Assembly (NCBI RefSeq): GCF_004366715.1
Contig: NZ_SOQZ01000001.1
Coordinates: 558,001-622,000, forward strand
Source of the DNA: Meridianimaribacter flavus
GTDB taxonomy: Bacteria; Bacteroidota; Bacteroidia; Flavobacteriales; Flavobacteriaceae
Reading direction: 5' to 3'
Length of the DNA: 64,000 nucleotides
The first letter of the stretch is position 1. Each line of letters opens with the position of its first letter. A program made the position numbers and the translations under genes. The notes beneath the pieces are model-generated. The model was not told the DNA's origin. It worked only from the letters and a program-made list of their open reading frames with translations, and ran no database searches. Below are positions 9,791-19,520 of the stretch, in pieces.

Positions 9791-11449
9791 ATGAAAAAAC
9801 TAATTCTAGTAATACTTACGATTACCTTAGCAATATCTTGCAATCAAGAACAAAAACAAGAAGCACCAAAGCCAGAAACACCATTTGTTTGGGAAGGTGC
9901 TAACCTATATTTTTTATTAACAGACCGATTTAATAATGGTGAGACTTCCAACGATGTCAACTTTGACAGGACGAGAGAAACAGGAAAATTGCGTGGTTTT
10001 GAAGGAGGCGACATCAAAGGAATTACACAAAAAATTCAAGAAGGCTATTTTACCGATTTGGGCATCAATGCCATTTGGATGACACCAATTGTAGAGCAAA
10101 TCCATGGAGGAACAGACGAAGGCACAGGTGTTACTTATGGTTTTCACGGTTATTGGGCAAAAGACTGGACCAAAATTGACCCAAACTTTGGGACTGAAGA
10201 AGATTTAAAAGAACTGGTAAAGGAAGCACACGCCAAAGGTATTCGTGTAGTATTAGACGCAGTAATCAATCATACAGGTCCTGTAACAGAAAAAGACCCA
10301 GTTTGGCCAGAAGAATGGGTAAGAACAGATAAACAATGTACTTACGATAGTTATGATAACACTATAAGCTGTACACTTGTTGCTAATCTGCCGGATATAA
10401 AAACAGAAAGCAACGAGAATGTAGAACTACCACCACAATTGGTAGAAAAATGGAAAGCTGAAGGTCGTTACGACCAAGAAGTAAAAGAGCTCGATGCTTT
10501 TTTTGAACGAACAGGGCATCCAAGAGCTCCACGTTTCTATATAATGAAATGGTTAACGGATTACATTACCGATTTTGGTATTGATGGTTACCGTGTAGAT
10601 ACCGTAAAACACACCGAAGAATATGTATGGCAAGAGTTTAAAAAAGAATGTGATTATGCATTTGAAACGTATAAGAAGAACAATCCAGATAAGGTTTTAG
10701 ACGGTAACGACTTCTATTTGGTTGGCGAAGTGTATAACTACGGAATTTCAGGTGGCCAATGGTTCGATTTTGGAGATAGAAAAGTGAACTATTTTAATCC
10801 ACCAAGTTTTCAAAGCTTAATCAATTTTGAATTCAAATGGAATTCAAAAGAGTTGAGTTATGAAGACGCTTTTAAAAAATATAATGATAGTTTAAAAGGT
10901 CCATTAAAAGGTTTTGGAACATTAAATTATTTAAGTTCTCACGATGATGGTAGTCCGTTTGATGCTAAAAGAGAAAAACCATACGAAACCGCAAATAGAT
11001 TATTACTATCACCAGGAACATCACAAGTTTATTATGGAGATGAGTCTGCAAGATCATTGGTTATAGAAGGCACTGAAGGTGATGCTACCTTACGTTCATT
11101 TATGAATTGGGAAGCTGTAAATTCAGACCCAAAAACAAAAGCAGTGCTAACCCATTGGCAAAAGCTAGGACAATTCAGAACAAATCATCCTGCTGTAGGC
11201 GCTGGTAAGCATCAAATGATAACCCAAGAGCCTTATTTATTTTACAGAAGCTATCAGCAAGGAGACTTTAAAGATTTGGTAATTGTTGGTTTAGACTTAC
11301 CAAAAGGCGAAAAAGTTATCGATGTTTCTAAAGTTTTTGAAGAAGGAGATAAACTTCAAGATGCATATTCTGGTGTTAAAGCCACTGTAGAAAATGGAAA
11401 AATTATCATAAATTCGAATGCTAATATCATTTTAATCGAAAGACAATAA
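9791..11449 (+). CDS. GH13 alpha-amylase family lipoprotein
   Basis: This 552-residue protein has a lipoprotein signal ending LAISC and a barrel starting WEGANLYFLLTDRF. GH13 regions: DAVINHTG (Asp156), GYRVDTVKH (nucleophile Asp270), VGEVYN (acid/base Glu313) and SSHDDGS (Asp385). The stretch between regions I and II contains a Cys pair (QCTYDSYDNTISCT) that could form a disulfide, consistent with export. The gene follows its neighbour by 33 bases and precedes GH97 by 10. It is probably a surface or periplasmic alpha-amylase (SusG-like role inferred); no carbohydrate-binding insertion of the SusG type was recognised. Confidence 0.92.
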   Translation: MKKLILVILTITLAISCNQEQKQEAPKPETPFVWEGANLYFLLTDRFNNGETSNDVNFDRTRETGKLRGFEGGDIKGITQKIQEGYFTDLGINAIWMTPIVEQIHGGTDEGTGVTYGFHGYWAKDWTKIDPNFGTEEDLKELVKEAHAKGIRVVLDAVINHTGPVTEKDPVWPEEWVRTDKQCTYDSYDNTISCTLVANLPDIKTESNENVELPPQLVEKWKAEGRYDQEVKELDAFFERTGHPRAPRFYIMKWLTDYITDFGIDGYRVDTVKHTEEYVWQEFKKECDYAFETYKKNNPDKVLDGNDFYLVGEVYNYGISGGQWFDFGDRKVNYFNPPSFQSLINFEFKWNSKELSYEDAFKKYNDSLKGPLKGFGTLNYLSSHDDGSPFDAKREKPYETANRLLLSPGTSQVYYGDESARSLVIEGTEGDATLRSFMNWEAVNSDPKTKAVLTHWQKLGQFRTNHPAVGAGKHQMITQEPYLFYRSYQQGDFKDLVIVGLDLPKGEKVIDVSKVFEEGDKLQDAYSGVKATVENGKIIINSNANIILIERQ

Positions 11450-11459
11450 ATCAATCTTA

Positions 11460-13577
11460 ATGAAATTCAATCTTATCCCATTAATCCTTACAGTCCTTTT
11501 CTTTTCATGTAATCAAAAGGAAAAACATATTACTGAAGTGACTTCGCCAAATAGTGAAGTGAAAGTAAATTTCAACCTTAATGCTCAGGGACAACCGTTT
11601 TACACAGTAATGTTCAATAACAAAACCGTAGTAGATAGCTCTTACTTAGGGTTTGAGTTTACAAATGCTAAAGCTTTAAAGGATAATTTCAATATTGTAA
11701 ATACAACAACAAGCACGTTCAATGAGACTTGGCAAATGCCTTGGGGAGAACAAGTAGATGTAGTAAACCATTACAATGAATTAAGAGTTGAATTACAAGA
11801 AACATCAGAATTAAAACGAAAACTAAACCTTGTTTTCAAAGTATATGACGATGGTATTGGATTCAGATATGAATTCCCAGAACAAGCTAACTTTAAAGAA
11901 GCACTAATTAAGGATGAACATACGGAGTTTAACTTAACTGAAGATTACAACACCTTTTGGATTCCTGGAGATTGGGATATTTATGAGCATTTGTACAATA
12001 CTACAAAGTTATCAGAGGTTGATGCCTTACAGTTTGCAAACCATAAAAATTTAGCGCAAACGTATATTCCGGAAAATGCTGTAAATACACCAGTTACTAT
12101 GGTTGGTACAGATGGAACACATTTAAGTTTTCACGAAGCAGCTTTGATAGATTATTCAGGAATGACCTTAAAAGTAGATACTAAAAACCTTGATTTAAAG
12201 AGTAATTTAGTAGGTTCAGAAAATACCGATTATAAGGTAAAACGAATGTTACCTTTTGAAACACCTTGGAGAACAATTCAAATTTCAGATAGTGCACCAG
12301 AGCTTATAGAATCAAAGTTAATCGTAAATTTAAACGAGCCAAATAAACTAGGAGACGTATCTTGGTTTACACCAATGAAGTATACAGGTGTTTGGTGGGA
12401 AATGCACTTAGGAAAATCCTCTTGGGATTATGGGATGACTCAGAATATGAGTACGTGGACAGATACAGGAGGTGCACACGGAAAACACGGAGCAAATACT
12501 GAAAATGTAAAACGTTTTATAGACTTTTCAGCAAAAAATAACATTGGTGGTGTTTTAGTTGAAGGTTGGAATACTGGTTGGGAACATTGGATTGGTTTTG
12601 AAGACCGTGAAGGTGTGTTCGATTTTGTAACACCTTATCCAGATTATGATATTGATGAGGTTACACGATATGCTAAAGAAAAAGGTGTAGAAATTATAAT
12701 GCATCATGAAACCTCGGCAGCAACCGAAACTTATACTAAGCAACAAGACACTGCTTATGCTTTAATGCAAAAATATGGCATGCACTCGGTAAAATCAGGT
12801 TACGTTGGTAAGATACTTCCAAAGGGAGAATACCATCACGGACAGTATATGGTAAATCATTATAACAATGCTGCCATTAAAGCCGCTAAATACGACGTCG
12901 CAGTTAATGCGCACGAACCTATTAAAGCAACAGGTTTAAGAAGAACTTATCCTAATATCATTTCTCGCGAAGGTTTAAGAGGGCAAGAGTTTAATGCTTG
13001 GGCAAGTGATGGAGGTAATCCACCAGAGCACTTACCAATAGTTGCTTTTACAAGAATGTTGTCTGGTCCAATAGATTATACACCAGGAATTTTCAATATT
13101 AAGTTTGATGAATACAAACCAGACAATCAGGTAAACACTACGATTGCTCAGCAATTAGCATTGTATGTGGTGATTTATAGTCCAATACAAATGGCTGCTG
13201 ATTTGGTAGAACATTATGAAGCAAACCCAGAGCCACTTCAATTTATAAAAGATGTTGGAGTAGATTGGCAACAAACCAAAGTGCTGAATGGTGTGGTTGG
13301 AGATTATGTAACCATAGCAAGACAAGAGCGCGAAACAGGTAATTGGTTTGTTGGTGGTATTACAGATGAAAATGCGAGAGCAATAGACTTAACTTTCGAC
13401 TTTTTAGATGATAACCAAAGCTACGAAGCTGTAATTTACAGAGATGGAGATGAAGCACATTGGGACGATAATCCACTAGACATCATAATTGAAAAAATTG
13501 AAGTATCAAAAGGCTCAAATCTTTCTGTGAAATTAGCAGAAGGTGGTGGTTTTGCAATTAGTATTTTTAAGAAATAA
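11460..13577 (+). CDS. susB: GH97 alpha-glucosidase lipoprotein (SusB-like)
   Basis: This 705-residue protein has a lipoprotein signal ending LFFSC. The N-terminal beta-sandwich, central barrel and C-terminal beta-domain of GH97 are recognisable. Glu417 (HHETS), Glu486 (NAHEPIKATG) and Glu510 (LRGQEFN) are spaced 69 and 24 residues apart. This matches the spacing I recall for Bacteroides SusB Glu439, Glu508 and Glu532, the calcium/base and acid residues. The strand position that carries an Asp nucleophile in retaining GH97 enzymes reads VKSGYVG here, with Gly. This supports the inverting, SusB-like subgroup. It would release glucose from alpha-glucan oligosaccharides. It is the last gene of the operon, followed by a strong terminator. 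Confidence 0.93.
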   Translation: MKFNLIPLILTVLFFSCNQKEKHITEVTSPNSEVKVNFNLNAQGQPFYTVMFNNKTVVDSSYLGFEFTNAKALKDNFNIVNTTTSTFNETWQMPWGEQVDVVNHYNELRVELQETSELKRKLNLVFKVYDDGIGFRYEFPEQANFKEALIKDEHTEFNLTEDYNTFWIPGDWDIYEHLYNTTKLSEVDALQFANHKNLAQTYIPENAVNTPVTMVGTDGTHLSFHEAALIDYSGMTLKVDTKNLDLKSNLVGSENTDYKVKRMLPFETPWRTIQISDSAPELIESKLIVNLNEPNKLGDVSWFTPMKYTGVWWEMHLGKSSWDYGMTQNMSTWTDTGGAHGKHGANTENVKRFIDFSAKNNIGGVLVEGWNTGWEHWIGFEDREGVFDFVTPYPDYDIDEVTRYAKEKGVEIIMHHETSAATETYTKQQDTAYALMQKYGMHSVKSGYVGKILPKGEYHHGQYMVNHYNNAAIKAAKYDVAVNAHEPIKATGLRRTYPNIISREGLRGQEFNAWASDGGNPPEHLPIVAFTRMLSGPIDYTPGIFNIKFDEYKPDNQVNTTIAQQLALYVVIYSPIQMAADLVEHYEANPEPLQFIKDVGVDWQQTKVLNGVVGDYVTIARQERETGNWFVGGITDENARAIDLTFDFLDDNQSYEAVIYRDGDEAHWDDNPLDIIIEKIEVSKGSNLSVKLAEGGGFAISIFKK

Positions 13578-13580
13578 ATA

Positions 13581-13604
13581 AAAGCTCCGAAAGGAGCTTT
13601 TTAT
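13581..13604. terminator. Bidirectional intrinsic terminator between convergent GH97 and T9SS genes
   Basis: Perfect 8-base arms AAAGCTCC (13581-13588) and GGAGCTTT (13593-13600) enclose a GAAA tetraloop, with T-runs on either side. It lies 3 bases after the GH97 stop and ends next to the stop of the opposing gene, so it can serve both strands. Confidence 0.85.
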
Positions 13605-16600
13605 CTTTTTAGAGTAAAGTGACCTCTATGAGTTGTTCCGTCAGCACGTTTCACTAAAAACCAATAATCATTAGTTGGCATATTGTTTCCATTATACGTA
13701 CCATCCCAACCAAAATGATTGCCATAAAAAGACGTTAGTATTTTTCCGAATCGATCAAAAATGGTGACTTCTAAACTAGGTTCGGTTTGCGATTCTATGA
13801 TTTGCCAATAATCGTTGTAACCATCATTGTTTGGAGTGAAAAAACTTGGGTAGTTCAATATTGAAACGTCTTCAGTAACAATACCACAATCATTTAAATC
13901 TTTGACAAAAACAGTATAAGAACCAGCTGGAAGATTAGTGAAAACATTTGATTCTTGATAAATAATACCATCCAAAGAAAACACATAATCTCCAGTTCCT
14001 GAAACTGAAACATAAATGGAGTTGCTGTTAGCGGTCCAATCAATAGTTTCTATGTTTTCAATAGTTGCGATACTAGAGGTGTAGACTGTGAAATTTTGAA
14101 TAGCCTCACAACTATTGTTACCGTACATATTCTTTACAGCAACCGAATAATTTCCACTTTGGTTTACTAAAATACTTTGAGAAGTTTCTCCAGTAGACCA
14201 TTCGTAAGCATCATAACCTGATGTTGCTGTTAATGTTGTAGTGCTTCCATCGCAAATAGAAATAGTTTGATCGTCATCAACAACAGGAATATCGCCAATT
14301 TGAATTTGAAAAGAGGTAGTTGCATAACAAACATCTAATGTGTTATGAATAACTCTTGTATAGATAGTTTGTGGATTGTTTGTGTTTGTATAGTTGTTAG
14401 GTAGTGCATTATCGCCTGAGTTAGCATCTGCTTGATTGAGATGGTAGCTAACGGTAAAATTATTGGGGTTTTGATTACCTAGAATTAATGCATTTTGATC
14501 GTTTAAACTAAAGGTTTCAGAATTGCTATTGGTATCAGTACAGAACAGTAGATTGTCAGGTTGGGTAATATTTACAACTGGTAATAGGTTTTCAATATTT
14601 ATTACAGTGTTTTCAATATTTCCGCAAGCATCTTCAACTTTTATCTCATAAGTTCCTGCATTTAAATTTAAGAACGTGTTGCTTTCACCATTATCAAATT
14701 CAAAAGGCGAAATAATACTAAAGTTAAAAGGACCAACGCCAACAACGTCTACAATAACATCTGATGGTCCGCTACCACCATCACAACCTAAATTATAAAC
14801 ACCAGAAATAACAAGGTTTGAAAACACTGAGAAGTTTGCAAAAATATCTAAACAAAAATCGTCAGGGTTTTGATTGTTGAATGGTTGAAATACTTTTATA
14901 AGTCTAAATTCTCCTGTTAAAAAAATGTTGTAAATGGTTTGTTCATTCAAAATTTGAATGGCTGTAGAGCTATTTGGAATATCACCTTCGGTATATGGAC
15001 TTCCAGTATTTGGGTGTCCCCAAGTTTCGGTTTCAGGAAAATACCTTTGAAACCAATAGGTTTTTGAAACTACTGAATCGTCAGAATCGTTAATACCAAC
15101 ATCAAAAGAACCACAGTTTCTGTTTAAAGTATAAGCACTTGGAGTGCTGATGTATGCATTTATGTAAACATTTTCAGTGTATTGAAATCCGCATTCGTCA
15201 ACTAATTCAAAAGTGTAATCTCCAGCAGGAAGGTTGTTCATAAAGAAAAAACCTGAGTCAGCTATATTTTCACTTACATCATCAGGAAGTGAAGGTGTAT
15301 AGTTAGATGGAGCCGATGAAATTAAAACTGAAGTAAGGCTACCATGTCCACTAGCAAGACGTAAAGATCCGGTTTCGGTTAAGCAATTTGGTTTTGCTAT
15401 AACTGATAGTTCTTGCATTACAAATTCAGGAACAATTGTTTCAATGATGTATTCACTTCCGCAATCATCAATAACTAGTATAGTATAAATTCCACTTCCT
15501 AAATTACTTAAACTTAAAGCGCCATTATTGATGTTTTCTGAAATATCATCTGGTAAGGTGTTTTCATAAGATACTGGAGCTACAGTTACTGTAGCAGATA
15601 CAATTTCTCGATCTGGAATTGAAACATTTATAAAGCCAGAGTCTACCGAACACCCTGTATTGTTAACTACTAGATTTGGCTCTAGAGGAATTTCTTCTAA
15701 GAGTAGAGTATGTGTGCCTAATCTGCCACAAGCATCTATAAGATTTATAGTGTATGTTCCGTAAGGTACAGGGTTTCCTTCTGTTTCGAAAACTACAACA
15801 TTATTGTTGTAAGGTCCTGGATATTCTTCATTATAAACTGAAGGTGTAAAATCTTCAGGAGCTTCAATAAATTCAACTTGATAAGGAGGTAAGAAGTTGT
15901 TTACTATAAGGTTTAAAAATTTTCCGCAGTATGCTTCAGTAGGAAACAACATTACTTTTGGGTTTGGGTCAATTTCATTATCTCTTTCAAAAACATTGTT
16001 GCAAGCATCAGTAATTGTAATGTTTACTGTAAATGTTTCTTCACCAAAAGTCATAATGCTTTGGCTAATGTTAAATTGTAGCTCAGGTCCTGAGGTCATT
16101 TCTTCAACAATTACAATTTCAGGAGAGCCATCAGGAGGATAAATTGTATAAGTTATGGTTAGCGGATAAATTATAGGGTTTTCAGGAGGCGCATTGATGC
16201 TATTGGTTATTTCTATTTCTGAACAAGAGCTATAAACAACTGGAAGTACTGATTGCTCAATAGTAATGTCATTTTCGCCAAGAATTAATGTGTAGGTTTT
16301 AGATAGTGCGTTTTCACATTCATCATATACGCGTACAACATAAGTTCCTGGTGTTAAATTGGAAAATTCATTTGAGGTTTGTGGTGCAACAGTTATTGGT
16401 CCAGAAGTAATTTCATACAATGCTGCGTCACCAGATGTTACATTTACAATTAATGTGGCAGTTTGGTTACAGGATGTAGCAGTTGTATGGCTAATTTCAA
16501 AATCCAGTTCAGTAGTTAAGTTGTTAATAGTTGCTTCTTGCTCTTGGGTGTTTTCGTCTCCATTTAACGATTGGGTTGCAACCACTTTGTAGTTTCCTGC

Positions 16601-16969
16601 AAAAAGATTATTAAATGAGTTGGTTGATGTTTGAGCAACAGGAGTAGAGTCGTCAGGTAAAATGTAAAGTGTATATGTAATATCAGCTCCTGATGCTGTA
16701 TTGGAAACTTCCATTTGTAGAGCACCATTACCAGAACAAGTTTCGTTAACAGCAGTAACGTTTAAGTTGAAATCAGGTAGTTGCGCGTAGCTAAACGTTG
16801 AAAAAAAAAGTAAAATAAAGCTACAAAAAGACTTCTGTAGGTTACTTGAAAATTGAGATGTTATTCCAAACAATTTTGCTCTTAGGTCAATTCGCTTTTT
16901 TGTTGAAAGCTGTAATGATTTACTTCGAGTTAGTTTAAGTTTTAATTTATGTATTGAGCTACAAGGCAT
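13601..16969 (-). CDS. Large T9SS type B secreted repeat protein (gliding/adhesin type)
   Basis: This 1122-residue protein has an unusually long basic N-region (about 45 residues) before the hydrophobic signal segment FCSFILLFFSTFSYAQ. No internal Met offers a shorter start. A unit of the pattern G-T/S-Y-x-hydrophobic-x-V/I-x-D-x-CG recurs near residues 210, 410, 500, 590, 775 and 1020, resembling SprB-type adhesin repeats. The last 85 residues (FFTPNNDGYNDYW ... FDRFGK ... GWDGTYNG ... DYWFLVKR) are a gliding-motility-type C-terminal sorting domain. This predicts type IX secretion and attachment to the cell surface. No PorP/SprF-like gene is next to it, although many such adhesins have one. 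Ligand and exact role are unknown. A TATATTTG box lies 23 bases upstream. Confidence 0.88.
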   Translation of the reverse strand: MPCSSIHKLKLKLTRSKSLQLSTKKRIDLRAKLFGITSQFSSNLQKSFCSFILLFFSTFSYAQLPDFNLNVTAVNETCSGNGALQMEVSNTASGADITYTLYILPDDSTPVAQTSTNSFNNLFAGNYKVVATQSLNGDENTQEQEATINNLTTELDFEISHTTATSCNQTATLIVNVTSGDAALYEITSGPITVAPQTSNEFSNLTPGTYVVRVYDECENALSKTYTLILGENDITIEQSVLPVVYSSCSEIEITNSINAPPENPIIYPLTITYTIYPPDGSPEIVIVEEMTSGPELQFNISQSIMTFGEETFTVNITITDACNNVFERDNEIDPNPKVMLFPTEAYCGKFLNLIVNNFLPPYQVEFIEAPEDFTPSVYNEEYPGPYNNNVVVFETEGNPVPYGTYTINLIDACGRLGTHTLLLEEIPLEPNLVVNNTGCSVDSGFINVSIPDREIVSATVTVAPVSYENTLPDDISENINNGALSLSNLGSGIYTILVIDDCGSEYIIETIVPEFVMQELSVIAKPNCLTETGSLRLASGHGSLTSVLISSAPSNYTPSLPDDVSENIADSGFFFMNNLPAGDYTFELVDECGFQYTENVYINAYISTPSAYTLNRNCGSFDVGINDSDDSVVSKTYWFQRYFPETETWGHPNTGSPYTEGDIPNSSTAIQILNEQTIYNIFLTGEFRLIKVFQPFNNQNPDDFCLDIFANFSVFSNLVISGVYNLGCDGGSGPSDVIVDVVGVGPFNFSIISPFEFDNGESNTFLNLNAGTYEIKVEDACGNIENTVINIENLLPVVNITQPDNLLFCTDTNSNSETFSLNDQNALILGNQNPNNFTVSYHLNQADANSGDNALPNNYTNTNNPQTIYTRVIHNTLDVCYATTSFQIQIGDIPVVDDDQTISICDGSTTTLTATSGYDAYEWSTGETSQSILVNQSGNYSVAVKNMYGNNSCEAIQNFTVYTSSIATIENIETIDWTANSNSIYVSVSGTGDYVFSLDGIIYQESNVFTNLPAGSYTVFVKDLNDCGIVTEDVSILNYPSFFTPNNDGYNDYWQIIESQTEPSLEVTIFDRFGKILTSFYGNHFGWDGTYNGNNMPTNDYWFLVKRADGTTHRGHFTLKR

Positions 16970-16991
16970 TATTGTTTGTAATGAATACTAT

Positions 16992-16999
16992 CAAATATA
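16992..16999 (-). promoter_or_regulatory. TAnnTTTG promoter box for the T9SS protein
   Basis: On the minus strand this reads TATATTTG, matching the Bacteroidota -7 element TAnnTTTG. It ends 23 bases before the ATG at 16969. No convincing -33 box was seen. Transcription start is expected about 7 bases downstream. Confidence 0.5.
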
Positions 17000-17127
17000 A
17001 TATTAAAACAGTTTAATTGCCTCTTTTCCCCATCATTAAACAGAAATAATCGTTATTTTAAACATGTTTTTCTGTTGAGTCATTATGTTATTTAATCAAT
17101 AAAATTACGACCAATCTATTTTATTCG

Positions 17128-17135
17128 TAAATTTG
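17128..17135 (+). promoter_or_regulatory. TAAATTTG promoter box for the GAF protein; decides its start
   Basis: TAAATTTG matches TAnnTTTG. A transcript starting about 7 bases downstream would begin near 17142, just before ATG 17145. The in-frame TTG at 17133 lies inside the box and would not be transcribed, so ATG 17145 is the better start and the leader would be only a few bases long. Confidence 0.55.
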
Positions 17136-17144
17136 CAGCACACT

Positions 17145-19520
17145 ATGAAGCATTTTGACCCTAATACACAATTGCCTTTTGAGCTTAAGATAAGCTTTGA
17201 TAAGTTGCTCAAATATTACGAAGATTTGAAGCAAACAGGAGATGATTTTGAAAAAGCCAAAGCAGAAAGAATACTTAGGTTACAAGAACCTCATAGCATA
17301 TTGAGAGATGGCTTTGATGATGAATCAACCTTGAAAGAGCATCAAGAACTGATTACTACAATTTTACAAGATACTTTTAGTGACGCTTTAACTAATAACG
17401 AAATTAAAGCAGTTTCATTACCATTTCAGAATATTATTTTTAACTCTTCTGAGCGTTTCAAGAAAATAGTAAAAGCTGCTGGTGATGGTTTTGAACTTAA
17501 AATTAAAAACCTCCCTGAAAGTGATTTGTACATTATTGCGTGTACTATTATTTTGAATCTTCATTATGGTTACGATTTAAGCTTTAAACGTCCATTTTTA
17601 TACGAAATACCTGATGAAAAAGGAGTAATGAGGTATTATAAGATTTTGTATAATGCCGATTTTACTGAAGTTGTACCAAAAAAGAATGCTCCTAAAGTAA
17701 CTCAAGACGATTACGAAGAATTACTAGATAATTTTGATAATCTCGATTTGTGGAAAGAAAAGTTTCCGCCTAATAGTTATGAGTTTAAAGGATTTGTTAT
17801 TTCTAACATGTTTGATGTTACTGATGACCAATCTATTTCCAATATAAAATCTACACTTATAGGAGAAGCCAAACGTAAGGATAAAAGCTTTATGAGCGAT
17901 TTCCAGAATATCTTTAGTTCTTTCTTAGGAATTAAAGATTTAAAAGTTGGTTTTTCTATTTATAATAAAGAAGATGATAGTTTTGAACGAGTTTATGGAG
18001 AAGGTATTGAGAGTTTTCTTTTATGTAATCAAGATCATTTAAGTTGTAAAAATGCACTTTGTGATTGGTCTTATGATTTAATCATAAACCAAAAGCAATT
18101 TTTTTCGGTATCTAATGTCGAGAAATCTTGTGTAGATAAAGAAGAAATGCCTCATGTTTCTATTTTAAACAAACAAGGTATTAAAAGTGCTATTTTAGCT
18201 CCAATTGCTGATAAAGATGAAGTGTTAGGTGTTCTTGAAATAGCTTCAGAAAAACCACATGTACTTAATAGCATTGTAGCTAATAAGCTAATCGATGTAA
18301 TGCCATTTATAGTGTCTTCGGTTAAACGATCTAAACGCGAAGAAGAAAACTTAATAGAAGCAGTTATACAACAAGAATGCACATCTATACATCCTAGTGT
18401 GTCGTGGAAATTTAAAAAAGCTGCAAAGCAGTTTTTAATTGACCAACACAATAATGATGGAAATGCAATGTTTCAAAAAATTTCTTTTGAAAAAGTATAT
18501 CCACTTTTTGGACAAATTGATGTAAAAGGATCATCAGAAGCCAGAAATTTAACTACTCAAAAAGATTTATTGCTTCAACTGTCTTTTGCTAATAAAATTC
18601 TTGAAGATATTCCTGAGCATTTAAATATGCCTATCTATGACCAAGTAAGATTTCAAATTGATTCTTACATTAAAGAAATTGAGACCGATTTTAAAGTAGA
18701 TAGTGAGCAACAAATAGCTGCGTTTTTCCATAAAGAATTAGACGCTTTATTTAAGTTTTTATTAGCTAAACATTCTGAATTAAAAGAAAGTATAGAAGAC
18801 TACTTTAGTAAAATTGATTCCAACTTAGGAATGATTTATTACTACAGAAAAAACTATGACGATACCATTGCGCTTATCAATAAAAAAATGTCTAGCATGC
18901 TAGACGAAAAACAAGTTGATGCGCAACAAATGTACCCACACTTTTTTGAGCGTTATAAAACCGATGGAGTTGAGCATAACATGTATATAGGAGAGGCTAT
19001 TACAAAAGAAGATAGCTTTGATAATATATACTTATACAACCTAAGGTTGTGGCAGCTTCAGGTAATGTGCGAAATGGAAAATGAATTTTACAACAATCAG
19101 CACGAGTATCCAATGTCTTTAGACGTTACTTCAATGATTTTAGTGTTTAATCAACCATTGTCTATAAGATTTAGAATGGATGAAAAACGTTTTGATGTAG
19201 ATGGTACTTACAATGCAAGATATGAAGTTGTAAAAAAACGTGTGGACAAAGCTTTTGTTAAAGGAACTACTGATAGAATTACACACAAAGGAAAAATTAC
19301 TATAGTATATTCTCAAAAAGAAGATGAGCAAGAATACATGCGTTATGTAAAGTTCTTGCAATCTAAGCACGTACTTGGTGATGAGGTCGAAATTTTAGAG
19401 CTAGAAGACCTACAAAGTGTTACTGGTTTAAGAGCTATAAGAGCCAGTATCTTATACACTGATAAAGAGGATCAAAAATTCTACACCTATGACGATTTAA
19501 TGGCAACACTTAAGCAGTAA
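17145..19520 (+). CDS. GAF-domain protein of unknown function
   Basis: The start is ATG 17145 (MKHFDPNTQLPFELKISFDK), giving 791 residues without signal peptide or membrane segment. Residues about 238-390 look like a GAF domain (FLGIKDLKVGFSIYNKEDDS ... GVLEIASEKPH). Within it, three Cys fall in 13 residues (CNQDHLSCKNALC) and a fourth follows (KSCVDKEE); whether these bind metal or act in redox sensing is inference. The rest of the protein is mostly predicted helical and matches no domain I recognise. It carries no kinase, cyclase or DNA-binding motif. Its 3' end overlaps the convergent HD-PycTM gene by 11 bases. A cytosolic signalling or sensor role is likely but unproven. Confidence 0.75.
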   Translation: MKHFDPNTQLPFELKISFDKLLKYYEDLKQTGDDFEKAKAERILRLQEPHSILRDGFDDESTLKEHQELITTILQDTFSDALTNNEIKAVSLPFQNIIFNSSERFKKIVKAAGDGFELKIKNLPESDLYIIACTIILNLHYGYDLSFKRPFLYEIPDEKGVMRYYKILYNADFTEVVPKKNAPKVTQDDYEELLDNFDNLDLWKEKFPPNSYEFKGFVISNMFDVTDDQSISNIKSTLIGEAKRKDKSFMSDFQNIFSSFLGIKDLKVGFSIYNKEDDSFERVYGEGIESFLLCNQDHLSCKNALCDWSYDLIINQKQFFSVSNVEKSCVDKEEMPHVSILNKQGIKSAILAPIADKDEVLGVLEIASEKPHVLNSIVANKLIDVMPFIVSSVKRSKREEENLIEAVIQQECTSIHPSVSWKFKKAAKQFLIDQHNNDGNAMFQKISFEKVYPLFGQIDVKGSSEARNLTTQKDLLLQLSFANKILEDIPEHLNMPIYDQVRFQIDSYIKEIETDFKVDSEQQIAAFFHKELDALFKFLLAKHSELKESIEDYFSKIDSNLGMIYYYRKNYDDTIALINKKMSSMLDEKQVDAQQMYPHFFERYKTDGVEHNMYIGEAITKEDSFDNIYLYNLRLWQLQVMCEMENEFYNNQHEYPMSLDVTSMILVFNQPLSIRFRMDEKRFDVDGTYNARYEVVKKRVDKAFVKGTTDRITHKGKITIVYSQKEDEQEYMRYVKFLQSKHVLGDEVEILELEDLQSVTGLRAIRASILYTDKEDQKFYTYDDLMATLKQ

